This document shows positions 1-7,191 of a DNA stretch of 64,000 nt, piece after piece; the stretch's first letter is position 1, and each line of letters begins with the position of its first letter. Both the position numbers and the translations under genes were made by a program. The stretch is from Psychrobacter pygoscelis (GTDB lineage: Bacteria; Pseudomonadota; Gammaproteobacteria; Pseudomonadales; Moraxellaceae): assembly GCF_004335015.1 (NCBI RefSeq), contig NZ_RQRU01000006.1:62001-126000 (forward strand), in the 5' to 3' direction. The notes below the pieces were generated by a model. That model was not told where the DNA came from. It searched no databases and was given only the letters and a program-made list of their open reading frames with translations.

Positions 1-173
1 AATTCTGGTATTACAGTTTCCCACATCGTTGTCGCTAGTTCGCCTAACCACTCTGGTGCGTCAACTTTTTTTATAAGTGTAAATTCAGGCTCTGCGTCAT
101 TCAGCGGACGCTTGCCAGGATTGCCGGCCAAGCGTTTAAGCTCTGTTGGTTTTGGCTTGCGTCCACGTGTCAT
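1..173 (-). CDS. Phage terminase small subunit, P27 family (partial, C-terminus outside window)
   Basis: Reading leftward from an ATG at 173 gives MTRGRKPKPTELKRLAGNPG and continues with GKRPLN and an acidic stretch to the window edge (57 complete codons). The N-terminal pattern RGRKP-P-ELK-L-GNPGKRPLN is typical of P27-type small terminase subunits, which recognise phage DNA for packaging. Its position as the first gene after the HNH nuclease fits the usual HNH - small terminase - large terminase order. The late genes should therefore lie to the left of the window. No stop codon is visible because the gene runs off the edge. Confidence 0.85.
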   Translation of the reverse strand, partial: MTRGRKPKPTELKRLAGNPGKRPLNDAEPEFTLIKKVDAPEWLGELATTMWETVIPE

Positions 174-273
174 TTTGAGTCCTTACCTAAACTTTTAATT
201 TCGCGGTCATAAAAATTTGAGGAGGGGGGCGGTCATTTCGGGCTTGACTCCGAACTTTTTACCTACCCCGGAG

Positions 274-618
274 CTATTCATTAGCCGTCTTACGGCGATG
301 GCAAGACTTGCACAGCGACTGTAAATTATTTGAGTCATCAGTCCCGCCTTGAGCTTTGGGCACAATGTGATCAACGTCAGTCGCTGGTATAAGTACGCCT
401 GTATCTCTGCAAATTACACAGAGATAATCGTCACGCTCAAGTACCGTCTTGCGCAGTTTGCGCCACTCATGCCCGTAGCCGCGTTGACCGCTGTTACCAA
501 ATCTGCGTTGGCGCTTGGTCCAATTGCTACGTTGATCTGCGTGCTCATCACAATAGCCCTTGTCTTTACGTTTAACGATGTTTGGGCATCCGCGTTGGCG
601 ACAAGGGGTGTGTGGCAT
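274..618 (-). CDS. Phage HNH endonuclease
   Basis: The protein has about 114 residues. An N-terminal Cys/His zinc-type knot (CRQRGCPNIV, then CDEH) precedes a classic HNH core: ERDDYLCVICRDTG, then DVDHIVPKAQGGTDD, then NNLQSLCKSCHRRKT. The His-Asn-His residues and the paired CxxC knuckles are all present. I chose the ATG at 618 because GGAG lies 6 bases upstream; the frame stays open six codons further to a TTG. HNH proteins beside the terminase genes assist DNA packaging in many siphoviruses. Here it lies between a terminator and the small terminase gene, consistent with the first gene of the late operon. Confidence 0.9.
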   Translation of the reverse strand: MPHTPCRQRGCPNIVKRKDKGYCDEHADQRSNWTKRQRRFGNSGQRGYGHEWRKLRKTVLERDDYLCVICRDTGVLIPATDVDHIVPKAQGGTDDSNNLQSLCKSCHRRKTANE

Positions 619-636
619 GTTTTGCTCCAAACGCAA

Positions 637-664
637 AAAGCCCTACCGGCTAGGGTAGGGCTTA
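637..664 (-). terminator. Leftward intrinsic terminator between antiterminator gene and late genes
   Basis: A perfect 10-bp stem AAGCCCTACC / GGTAGGGCTT with a 6-base loop is followed, read leftward, by TTTTTG. It lies just after the antiterminator-like gene ending at 721 and immediately before the HNH gene. That is the position of lambda tR', the terminator that Q lets polymerase read through. Confidence 0.75.
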
Positions 665-720
665 ATGAATGTGTGGTGTAGTTGTAATCTTTGACTCTGT
701 ATACTTTATACCACTTCTTG

Positions 721-1098
721 TCATGACAGGCAAGTACTTTCTTCGCTGCTCACAGCGCCGATGATAAATCCGGTTGCCTCGCTTAGCATCTTATCTATTT
801 TATTACGGCTACATTCGTAGCGCTCTGCGAGTTGTCGATAAGTGTACCTATACACGTAATATCTTAAAAACAATATCGCCAATGCCTCATCGTGCCGCAT
901 GAGTTTAGCTATTGCTTTGTCTATTTTGTCGGCCAGCGCATCGCTAATTGGTGGATACTTGGGTACATATCTATCCGGATCCTCTATGTTATCTCGCATC
1001 AACATCATCCAGTTTGATTTTACATCAAGGTGTCCGCACACACTATTATCTAATGCCCACTCACCGAACGCCCAAAGATCGTCGCTACTTATTTGCAT
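721..1098 (-). CDS. Phage antitermination protein Q-like
   Basis: The protein has 125 residues. It begins with a W-rich segment (DLWAFGEWALDN) and ends with a sigma-like helix-turn-helix (YRYTYRQLAERYECSRNKIDK, about residues 86-106, split here as a Y-rich helix and recognition helix). This organisation is that of Q/RusA-region antiterminators of lambdoid phages, which load on RNA polymerase at the late promoter and allow read-through of an early terminator. AGAGG precedes the ATG, and the start overlaps the upstream gene by 10 bases. A strong hairpin terminator lies directly downstream at 637-664, followed by late-type genes. Family assignment is from pattern recognition and context; I did not align it. 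Confidence 0.7.
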   Translation of the reverse strand: MQISSDDLWAFGEWALDNSVCGHLDVKSNWMMLMRDNIEDPDRYVPKYPPISDALADKIDKAIAKLMRHDEALAILFLRYYVYRYTYRQLAERYECSRNKIDKMLSEATGFIIGAVSSEESTCLS

Positions 1099-1406
1099 CG
1101 TGCACCTCTCGTATCAAACCAAATCACAAATAAAGCATTACACGCTGCGTGCGCTAGATGATGTAGTCCGCTCTCATCGTCGTGTGTCTCGCCATCTGCA
1201 TAAGCATAAGCATAAGCATGAGCGTGTCGAAGTAGAGCGTCTATGTACCGCTGACGGCCTTCGGGCACGTGTTGCCAGTTATCTTTGCTGTACTTCTCAC
1301 AGCCGTAGGCGAGCACCTCAGCCACTGCACACAGGGGAGCGTATGGCAGTAGGCTTAGCTGAGGCTTACCTGCATCTTGCTTCTGTCCTTTATTATCGTC
1401 TGTCAT
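1089..1406 (-). CDS. dATP/dGTP diphosphohydrolase-like N-terminal domain protein (DUF5664 type)
   Basis: The protein has 105 residues with the family pattern GKPQLSLLPYAPLCAVAEVL, then YGCEKYSKDNW, a conserved R(Y)IDALLRH, and DDESGLHHLAHAACNALF. The E/D and H residues are those expected of an all-alpha NTP pyrophosphohydrolase metal site. Phages use such enzymes to adjust deoxynucleotide pools. An unusual Ala-Tyr repeat lies between the RH and GE segments, encoded by a 6-base repeat (1198-1218). ATGA overlap couples it to the upstream small gene, and it overlaps the antiterminator gene by 10 bases, so all three are co-translated. Catalytic activity is not shown by the sequence. Confidence 0.75.
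   Translation of the reverse strand: MTDDNKGQKQDAGKPQLSLLPYAPLCAVAEVLAYGCEKYSKDNWQHVPEGRQRYIDALLRHAHAYAYAYADGETHDDESGLHHLAHAACNALFVIWFDTRGARCK
1198..1218 (-). repeat. In-frame hexanucleotide repeat coding for Ala-Tyr
   Basis: On the + strand GCA is followed by three copies of TAAGCA and then a degenerate copy, TGAGCG. Read on the coding strand it gives HAHAYAYAYAD. The 6-base unit means copy-number changes would add or remove two residues without shifting frame. Confidence 0.8.
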
Positions 1407-1573
1407 AACTGCTCCAATCTAAACATTCTCTTAAAATCCGCAGGGGAGTATTTCTCGTACTGCTGATGACCTATGTGCCAAAACCTGATCTTGCCATCCG
1501 AGTACAAGTAATAGCTGGTGCCAACTGTCTTCCCACCAATCTGGCATACGATGCGGGTTGTACTGTTGGCCAC
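1403..1573 (-). CDS. Small phage hypothetical protein (56 aa)
   Basis: A GTG at 1573, preceded by GGAGA at a 6-base spacing, opens a 56-residue frame starting VANSTTRIVCQIGG and ending FKRMFRLEQL. The stop overlaps the start of the next gene as TTATGA, a typical translational coupling. The protein is basic, with aromatic residues in the middle (SYYLYSDGKIRFW) suggesting a small beta-rich fold. I do not recognise the family. Ribosome-binding site, coupling and strand all support a real gene. Confidence 0.65.
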   Translation of the reverse strand: MANSTTRIVCQIGGKTVGTSYYLYSDGKIRFWHIGHQQYEKYSPADFKRMFRLEQL

Positions 1574-1699
1574 GGTCAGTCTCCTGTTTATAAAATAGCC
1601 TAAGCAAAAAGGATTATATTATCTCTATTTCTTTATCTTTTCTTTTAAACTATTGAAAAATAAGAAGATATATAAATAAAAAACAAACGGATTAACACC

Positions 1700-1797
1700 T
1701 TGGGTCGTTTGGGTCGTTTAAACGCTAAAATAAAATAGTTCTTACACGTGTATAGGAGTTTTATGAAAATGACTTCTAAACGCCCCAAACGACCCAA
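1700..1797. repeat. Long inverted repeat of GGGTCGTTT units (possible iterons or operator)
   Basis: The left arm at 1700-1719 (TTGGGTCGTTTGGGTCGTTT) and the right arm at 1778-1797 (AAACGCCCCAAACGACCCAA) are reverse complements with one mismatch in 20, separated by 58 bases. Each arm is itself a tandem pair of a 9-base unit, so there are four units in all, two facing two. The segment is the AT-rich gap just past the end of the primase-helicase gene. Such paired iterons are typical protein-binding sites, for instance in phage replication origins. No function can be proved here. Confidence 0.6.
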
Positions 1798-1824
1798 ATA
1801 TCAAAAACAATCTGCAAAAAATAA

Positions 1825-4368
1825 CTAATCCGCATTTTCTACGGTTTCAAAATCGCTTTTAACTGCGATTCCGTTGAAACCGCGGCCACGATACCCGTGG
1901 GCGTTTTTGAAAGAAGTAAAACCACGTGAGCTTAAACGCTTACCTAATGACCTGGCGTTGGGTATGTAGCGCAGCTCACCGCGCTCATTGGCGTATTGTT
2001 CCCAGGACTTCCATATCTCTGTGCTACCAGACCACTGCTTAGGGCCAATCTCACAGCAGTCGTTAATCCAGTCAGCAAGCAGATCCATGTCGGCCTTATA
2101 CTCATCGCGCGCCGCTTGTATCTTGTCTGGGATAGCTAGACCGATGCGCTGGTACTCCAAGGCACCGCGGACGCACCAAGCTAAGATACCTGTCTTCTCA
2201 GCTGCCAGCTTCTCACCACGGTCTTTGTCTTTTACCACATCAGGATCATTGTCAAAGTTACGCTCGAAGGGGATAGGTAGGATGCGCCGCCAGATACCAT
2301 GGTCATCACCTTTAATAATAGGTTTGTGGTTAGTCGGCATAAAGACTGTCCACGTGGGCATAACCTCAACGGTGGCCCTCGCATAAGCAGCTCGTGCTGG
2401 CATAGCCTCACCACCAGTCATGGCCTTAACTAAGCCTTCGCGCAGTGCGCTATTTTCGTCCGGCTCACTGACATAAACAAAGCGGCTGCCCATGAGACGC
2501 AGAATATCCTCACGTGGACCACCGCCACCGCCGCCAAACTTTGAGCCCATGAAGGTCTCATTAGCTGCAGTCTTAGCGTGATCAGCAAACACATCGCGGA
2601 TAGCGCCAAGGACAGTCGACTTACCATTACTGCCGGAGCCATAAGGTATGACGATGATGTCTTCGTTGGGCGTGCCTAGCATGGTATAGCCGACTAAGCG
2701 CTGGAAGAAATCAATCATGTCACCATCGTCACAGAACACATCTTTAAGCGTCTGCTCAAAGACCGGGCATTTAGCACTAGGGATATAATCGACATCAGAG
2801 GCAATGGTGATACGGTCATGCGGATCTGCAGGTAATAACTTACCCGTGGTTAAATCGATGGCACCGTTGGCCACGCCAAATAGCATTTTGTTATTATCAA
2901 GTTCAGTAATGTTGATCAGTACGTCATCTTCAGAGCGGATAAGCTTGACCATGTTGCTGACCATTCGGGCATTGAGTGATTGACGGATGAAGTCAAACTG
3001 CTCGTCTTTGCTCATAAGTCCAAGACTGTCAAAGTCTTTGACCATGTCAGTAAGTGTCTGCTTAGCCAGTCTCTCGATATCAGTGTGCGATGCTCTGCGC
3101 CAGTAGTTACCTTCCCAGGTGTACCAGCTCTCAGTCTCAGCGACAAACATAATCGTATCGCGGTGATCATCAAGCATGCGCTTGGCGTTACCAAACTCAG
3201 TAAGCTCAGTCTGTGCTTCAAGCTCATCTTGTCCACGGTCACGTTTAACACCAAGCTTGGCGTCAATCTCTTTAACAGTCAGCGGATAGCCTAAGCTGTC
3301 AGCTTTTTTCTTCGCCGCATCACGTACCGCTTTAATTGAGACTACATCATTTTTGCTAAGCTGTTTACCGATGGCTGTCAGTACTTCGTCGGCAAGCTCA
3401 AAGACGTCTTCACTGCTTTCAATATCTGACAGATAAGTATCTAACAGCGCGTGCTTAATACTGCGCTCATACTTAGCATTGGCCTCGTTACCCCATTTAA
3501 TAAGGGTACGTGCCGTGATACCGTCACCACCAAAACTATCCCAACGCTTAGTGATATCTTCGATACTTGAGTAGTTATGTGCTGTCGCTGACCATTCGTC
3601 ATATAGCGCTAGGGCATCAGTACCGCCATCAAACTCATGGTGCAGCGCCATACCGACCTGCAGCCATTTGTCATAGTCTGACGCATCGATATGTGCTAAA
3701 AGATCTTTAGCCTCTTTGATAGACAGACCTACTTTAATGTTTGCGGTGAAGTCTTCAGGATCAGCTTTAGCTCTCATAAGTTTGGTGCTTGTTTCGCCGT
3801 CGGCAATAAGCCCAGCGTCTGCCGCCATTTGCTCAAACTGAGCGATGATGTCTATTACGTCGGCGGCGCTTATACTTGGCAGATCCAATACGTGATTAGC
3901 CTCAAGGCCTCCTAGAAAATCGACCCAATCATATGGCTGCCCAGTATCAGGATGGATGTGATAGGCAACAAACTGTTGTCCTTTACCTAAGATCTCTAAG
4001 CGCTGCTTAACGCCGTCAGTGTCTGTAAACCAACTGCTAGTATTTTTGCGCCAAGCAGGGCCAGACATACGATAAATAAGCATTGTCTTTGGCGCATTAC
4101 CCACGCGTTCACAAGTAATGCCGTAGTTATCTTGTACCCACACACTAAAGCTAGCCACTAGATCGGCATCTAACACATCGACATCAATAGCACAAATCGG
4201 ATAATCACCCACACCGCATTTCACACCAATACCCGCGTCAATATCAGCCGCTGTAAACTCGCGCGACTGCCAAGACTTAATAACTGGGCCTTTATGCCCA
4301 GCTTTAAGTGGTACGATGTGATAGCCGTTATCTATGAGTGATTGGGCTTGCATTTTTGAGTCCGTCAT
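1825..4368 (-). CDS. Phage primase-polymerase / D5-type superfamily 3 helicase
   Basis: A multidomain replication protein of 847 residues. Residues 1-180 resemble a bifunctional primase-polymerase domain (NGYHIVPL, GHKGPVIKSW, CAIDVDVLDA with the acidic metal site). About 215-295 is a PriCT-2-like linker (DYDKWLQVGMALHHEFDG). About 385-520 is a D5-N region. From about 570 comes the SF3 helicase with Walker A GSGSNGKST, then FVYVSEPDE as Walker B region and FMPTNHKPII as motif C. It would unwind the phage origin and prime replication. It is the last large gene of the leftward early operon. A weak terminator hairpin separates it from the upstream small gene, so it may depend on antitermination or read-through. 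Confidence 0.9.
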   Translation of the reverse strand: MTDSKMQAQSLIDNGYHIVPLKAGHKGPVIKSWQSREFTAADIDAGIGVKCGVGDYPICAIDVDVLDADLVASFSVWVQDNYGITCERVGNAPKTMLIYRMSGPAWRKNTSSWFTDTDGVKQRLEILGKGQQFVAYHIHPDTGQPYDWVDFLGGLEANHVLDLPSISAADVIDIIAQFEQMAADAGLIADGETSTKLMRAKADPEDFTANIKVGLSIKEAKDLLAHIDASDYDKWLQVGMALHHEFDGGTDALALYDEWSATAHNYSSIEDITKRWDSFGGDGITARTLIKWGNEANAKYERSIKHALLDTYLSDIESSEDVFELADEVLTAIGKQLSKNDVVSIKAVRDAAKKKADSLGYPLTVKEIDAKLGVKRDRGQDELEAQTELTEFGNAKRMLDDHRDTIMFVAETESWYTWEGNYWRRASHTDIERLAKQTLTDMVKDFDSLGLMSKDEQFDFIRQSLNARMVSNMVKLIRSEDDVLINITELDNNKMLFGVANGAIDLTTGKLLPADPHDRITIASDVDYIPSAKCPVFEQTLKDVFCDDGDMIDFFQRLVGYTMLGTPNEDIIVIPYGSGSNGKSTVLGAIRDVFADHAKTAANETFMGSKFGGGGGGPREDILRLMGSRFVYVSEPDENSALREGLVKAMTGGEAMPARAAYARATVEVMPTWTVFMPTNHKPIIKGDDHGIWRRILPIPFERNFDNDPDVVKDKDRGEKLAAEKTGILAWCVRGALEYQRIGLAIPDKIQAARDEYKADMDLLADWINDCCEIGPKQWSGSTEIWKSWEQYANERGELRYIPNARSLGKRLSSRGFTSFKNAHGYRGRGFNGIAVKSDFETVENAD

Positions 4369-4412
4369 GATTAAATAAACCTTGAGAAAATTTCATGTTA
4401 AAGAAATACCAA

Positions 4413-4446
4413 AACCCCGATCAGGTGCGAACTGATTGGGGTTTTT
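4413..4446. terminator. Bidirectional terminator-like hairpin
   Basis: AACCCCGATCAG (4413-4424) pairs with CTGATTGGGGTT (4432-4443) with one mismatch and a 7-base loop. TTTTTC follows rightward and TTTT follows leftward. It overlaps the last codons of the Cys-rich small gene and precedes the primase gene, so in the leftward operon it could act as an attenuator. Confidence 0.55.
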
Positions 4447-4585
4447 CTTTGTCTGTATTTTTGCGTCTTAACTCTTCTACCCTTTGCGTATGCTCTAGCT
4501 CACGTCGCCAAGCCGCATCGTCAGCCGATGCGCTTAGATGACAACACTTGTCACCAATGGGGTATGGGCAGTTATCGCAATTCAT
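4421..4585 (-). CDS. Cys-rich small phage protein (54 aa)
   Basis: The ATG at 4585 overlaps the stop of the CII-type gene (ATGA), and the frame runs 54 codons to TGA at 4421. The protein begins MNCDNCPYPIGDKCCHLS, giving a C-x2-C-x7-C-C-H cluster likely to hold a metal ion, followed by a charged helix (AWRRELEHTQRVEELRRK). The translational coupling and conserved-looking Cys spacing support a real gene. Its 3' end is embedded in a terminator-like hairpin. Similar short Cys-knuckle proteins are common in phage early operons, but I cannot assign a function. Confidence 0.65.
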   Translation of the reverse strand: MNCDNCPYPIGDKCCHLSASADDAAWRRELEHTQRVEELRRKNTDKEKPQSVRT

Positions 4586-5028
4586 TTGTCACCCCCACAA
4601 TGATCATCCAGCTGCAGCTGTAGCGCGCGAAGCGTAGCCAAAGACCGCTGTATCTTGTCAGTCAAAGCTTTGTACTCTGAGCAGTCGATCCGGCCATCTT
4701 CCAGAGCCTTGTGCATCTCAGCGACCACTTCACCTTGACGCGCGCCCGTGCTTAGCACTGTCATCAGTAAATCGCCTTCAGTCGCGCCAGCATCTACTTT
4801 GCAAAACACGCCGCCCAATTGGTGTGCCATCGCGTGGATCATCTTATAGTCATTAGTAAACTCCATAATCGTTAACGCTTCATCTAGTCTTAAATGATGA
4901 GTGTCACAGTTTGGGTTTACTTTGCTGTTAAGCACCGTGGACGACATATCCATTCGAGCAGCTAGCGCAGGGCTACCGCCGTTTTTAGGGTTATGTACTG
5001 TCTTGTGCGCCGCGTCGATAACGTTCAT
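4582..5028 (-). CDS. Phage regulatory protein CII-like (Phage_CP76 type)
   Basis: The protein has 148 residues. The N-terminal part (NVIDAAHKTVHNPKNGGSPA, ALAARMDMSSTVLNSKVNP) forms a helix-turn-helix with the HNPKxGG and LNSKVNP motifs of the CP76/CII family of phage regulators. LRLDEALTIMEFTNDYKMIH then matches the family's second conserved block. The family comprises DNA-binding regulators that influence the lysis-lysogeny decision. It lies directly after the cro-like gene in the leftward early operon, the expected place for cII. The C-terminal half is helical with no motif I can name. Confidence 0.8.
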   Translation of the reverse strand: MNVIDAAHKTVHNPKNGGSPALAARMDMSSTVLNSKVNPNCDTHHLRLDEALTIMEFTNDYKMIHAMAHQLGGVFCKVDAGATEGDLLMTVLSTGARQGEVVAEMHKALEDGRIDCSEYKALTDKIQRSLATLRALQLQLDDHCGGDK

Positions 5029-5087
5029 CGTGTCGTGTCCTAAGGTAAAAACGTATTGTTAGTAGCAAGCTTTGCGTAACATTTGGG

Positions 5088-5288
5088 TTAAGCGGGTTCG
5101 ACGGGTTGCTTGTTGATTGTCTGAGCATATAAAACGTTAAGTGCCTCGGCGTCGTCCCATCTAGGGTTTTTAATAGCGCCAGAAGCTATGCGAGAAATTT
5201 TGGATTGGTCAATACCCGTTGCCGCCGAAATAGTGAGTTGAGTCATGCCAGCTCCTATCAGAGCTTCGATTTTTCTAGCAGGATGCAT
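5088..5288 (-). CDS. Cro-like XRE-family repressor
   Basis: A small helix-turn-helix protein of 66 residues from the ATG at 5288. I prefer this start because GGAG sits 6 bases before it; an ATG at 5300 is in frame but would place the ribosome site inside the gene. The HTH reads GMTQLTISAATGIDQSKISR, with the Q-x3-A-x3-G-x4-S-I pattern of XRE/Cro proteins. It is divergent from the cI-like repressor and is the first gene of the leftward early operon. Its promoter overlaps the 5325-5338 operator, which is the standard position for Cro. Confidence 0.85.
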   Translation of the reverse strand: MHPARKIEALIGAGMTQLTISAATGIDQSKISRIASGAIKNPRWDDAEALNVLYAQTINKQPVEPA

Positions 5289-5318
5289 GTCAGTCTCCAT
5301 AATTGATTAACTGAACTT

Positions 5319-5346
5319 ATTATAATGCATTTTTGCATAGAGTAAA
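5319..5346 (-). promoter_or_regulatory. Leftward early promoter (PR-like) for cro
   Basis: Reading leftward, TTTACT (5346-5341), a 16-base spacer and a perfect TATAAT (5324-5319) make a good sigma-70 promoter. The palindromic operator at 5325-5338 fills the spacer, so repressor binding would exclude RNA polymerase. Confidence 0.7.
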
Positions 5347-5388
5347 CCCATTTATGGATAGAAGCTTTCAAAATATGCAGAAATGCAT
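5325..5388. promoter_or_regulatory. Operator array between cro and cI (three sites)
   Basis: Three sites follow the form ATGCA-N4-TGCAT: 5325-5338 (perfect), 5346-5359 (ACCCA-TTTA-TGGAT, degenerate) and 5375-5388 (perfect). Centre spacings are 21 and 29 bases. The same 14-base palindrome recurs at 7684-7741. A shared palindrome at both early promoters is the expected signature of a CI/Cro operator. Confidence 0.75.
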
Positions 5389-5415
5389 AAAAATAGAACA
5401 TCATTTGGACTTGTT

Positions 5416-6087
5416 ATGAGCCACTTAAAGATGAATTACATCGCAAAGAACCTTACATACTTATTAAGTAAGCACAATTTGAATGCATATCAATTGCAAG
5501 ATGCGTCGGGCATCGCACAATCTACAACTTTTAGAATTATTAATGGTGAGACAGAAAGTCCTTCACAGAAAACCGTTTCAAAGTACGCATCATTTTTTAA
5601 ATACGATGTATCGGATCTAATGTTTAAGGATCTGGAAACGGAATTGGGGGATGGTGACAACTTCAAACGTTTGCAGGATACACAAGTAAGGCAGGTCCCA
5701 GTCCTTAATTTCGTACAGGCAGGTAAATTCTGTGAGTACCACGATGGGGCTATAGCAGATGAATATGAGCCGATAAGTGGCGATTATGGCCCTAATGTTT
5801 ATTGGGTGATTATTGAGGGCCTTAGCATGGTTCCAGACTTCCAGCCTAAAGAGTATGTTTTGATTGATCCTGATACTCAGCCTATACCTGGTGATTTTGT
5901 TGTGGCTTTAAAGCATGGAGAGAAAAAAGTAACTTTTAAGAAGTGGCGTCCTAGAGGATTCGATGAAAACGGAGTGGAGTATTTTCAGTTAGTACCATCC
6001 AATCCAGATTTCCCAACCATTGATAGTCGTCGTGAGCCCTTTGACATATGCGGAGTTGCGCTAGAACAAAAGCGAAAATTGAGGTAG
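5416..6087 (+). CDS. CI-type phage repressor, HTH plus S24/LexA peptidase
   Basis: The maintenance repressor, with an N-terminal XRE helix-turn-helix (NAYQLQDASGIAQSTTFRII) and a C-terminal LexA-like self-cleaving domain. The cleavage site is the Ala-Gly of FVQAGKF; the nucleophile Ser is in IEGLSMVPD, and the general-base Lys is in KKVTFKKW. All three are intact, so the prophage should be inducible by RecA. The frame is open from an ATG at 5383, but that ATG lies inside the third operator (5375-5388), so I prefer 5416, with 5431 also possible. The gene is divergent from cro and followed by the rexAB-like pair. Confidence 0.9.
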   Translation: MSHLKMNYIAKNLTYLLSKHNLNAYQLQDASGIAQSTTFRIINGETESPSQKTVSKYASFFKYDVSDLMFKDLETELGDGDNFKRLQDTQVRQVPVLNFVQAGKFCEYHDGAIADEYEPISGDYGPNVYWVIIEGLSMVPDFQPKEYVLIDPDTQPIPGDFVVALKHGEKKVTFKKWRPRGFDENGVEYFQLVPSNPDFPTIDSRREPFDICGVALEQKRKLR

Positions 6088-6220
6088 TCGGAGGACAAGT
6101 GAGAAATTTTAAATGGTTTTCATTAAGCCTTTTCCGATACTTTTGCAGTTAGCGACTTAGAAGATATATGTAATTACTACTATAGTTAGTCAAAGTTGTA
6201 AAATAATGGGAGCTAATATT

Positions 6221-6334
6221 ATGAAAACATACACTTATTACTGGCTAGAACACTTTTTAAAAACTGCTACTGTAGTTGGTAGTTTGCCAGCGGGTTGGTG
6301 CGTATATCGTGAAGCGGTAGATTTTGAGGAATAG
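6221..6334 (+). CDS. Small hypothetical protein (37 aa) between cI and the rexA-like gene
   Basis: GGGAG lies 8 bases before an ATG at 6221. The 37-residue frame begins MKTYTYYWLEHFLK and ends AVDFEE. It is rich in aromatic residues and has a short hydrophobic middle (TATVVGSLPAGW), too short for a confident membrane segment. It ends 14 bases before the next gene and is in the same direction. I do not recognise it. The good ribosome site and tight spacing support translation, and it may belong to the same lysogenic operon. Confidence 0.5.
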   Translation: MKTYTYYWLEHFLKTATVVGSLPAGWCVYREAVDFEE

Positions 6335-6348
6335 GAAAAGGATTAACT

Positions 6349-7191
6349 ATGGCAACTACAGTTGAATTTTATAAAGTAAGCTTTTTTAAGGAAGAACAGG
6401 GCAACTCTATGACTTTAGAGGATTACTTCGCATCTATAGTTAGCAAATCTCTTGGATTTAGAGATGAGTTCGATAGAGATATTTATGATTTTAAAAAAAT
6501 AAATAATATGTACTATGGTGGAGTGTTTAGAAAGATCAGAACTGATGAGATCATTGAAACAGGTAAAGTTGGGTCTGAGGGTAGACGTATCCAATATCCA
6601 CAAGGAGAAGGTAAGCTAGAAACAAACCACCTTGTCTTTTTTCCGCAATATGACGTTATAGGCTATGTAAGAAACGTACATGCTAACCACTTTAAACGAC
6701 TAGAAAAATGTCTCTCTGAAGCTTTTAAACGTAAAGTCCTACTTTCACCGCTGATCACTAAAGGTTCTTTACGCAACATCTTACATAATAAAGTTGTATT
6801 AAAAATGGACGTATCTGTTCCCGTCAGTGCAAGTGATATCTCAAATGATGGAGCACTTTGGTCGGATGAAGCTATGCGCGCTGTCGCTAAATCTGGAGTA
6901 GATATTTTAAAGCTGCAAGCCAATGTAGATTTGAGGAGTACAAAGCACGGAAAAATTAAAAATGCATATGAGAATATAAAAAATCTGCTTTCTAAGGGCG
7001 CGACACGAGCTGTCGTTCAAGTTGAAGATATCGATGGCAAGCTGGACAAAATTGACTTAATTGCTGATAGAATAGTGTTCGAAGATGATTCCTACTCTTA
7101 TGCAAAAGAGGCAAAGAAATCAGACTTTTTCTATGACAAAATTGTCGACGCATATTTAGGGAAACTAGATGAAATCGAGAGGGTCTGCTGA
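6349..7191 (+). CDS. RexA-like cytosolic component of a putative phage-exclusion pair
   Basis: A soluble protein of 280 residues with no signal peptide or membrane segment. Lambda RexA has 279 residues and the same position, directly downstream of cI. From memory of the lambda protein, local similarity is visible: DVIGYVRNV (residues 102-110) against RexA DTIGFARTV, a following LxPL motif (132-135), and VVLKMDVSVPV (149-159) against TVKVEAKLPV. In lambda, RexA is a DNA-binding sensor of infecting phage that activates RexB. The next gene overlaps it by 23 bases and encodes a small multi-spanning membrane protein, matching rexB. Homology is inferred, not computed; a DUF6731-type family name may also apply. 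Confidence 0.6.
   Translation: MATTVEFYKVSFFKEEQGNSMTLEDYFASIVSKSLGFRDEFDRDIYDFKKINNMYYGGVFRKIRTDEIIETGKVGSEGRRIQYPQGEGKLETNHLVFFPQYDVIGYVRNVHANHFKRLEKCLSEAFKRKVLLSPLITKGSLRNILHNKVVLKMDVSVPVSASDISNDGALWSDEAMRAVAKSGVDILKLQANVDLRSTKHGKIKNAYENIKNLLSKGATRAVVQVEDIDGKLDKIDLIADRIVFEDDSYSYAKEAKKSDFFYDKIVDAYLGKLDEIERVC

Noticed and set aside
1089..1406. Possible Z-genome (2-aminoadenine) phage system because a dATP/dGTP diphosphohydrolase-like gene is present
   Set aside because: No PurZ or DpoZ gene is visible; the polymerase is an ordinary family A enzyme of the DUF2800/2815 module.
899..1408. Long + strand frames opposite the antiterminator and nucleotide hydrolase genes
   Set aside because: They are antisense to two genes with recognisable families and lack ribosome sites.
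1763..1828. 21-codon basic frame on the + strand (MKMTSKRPKRPK...) with AGGAG upstream
   Set aside because: It runs against the operon, its coding part is the right arm of the inverted repeat, and it ends inside the primase stop; the repeat explains its sequence.
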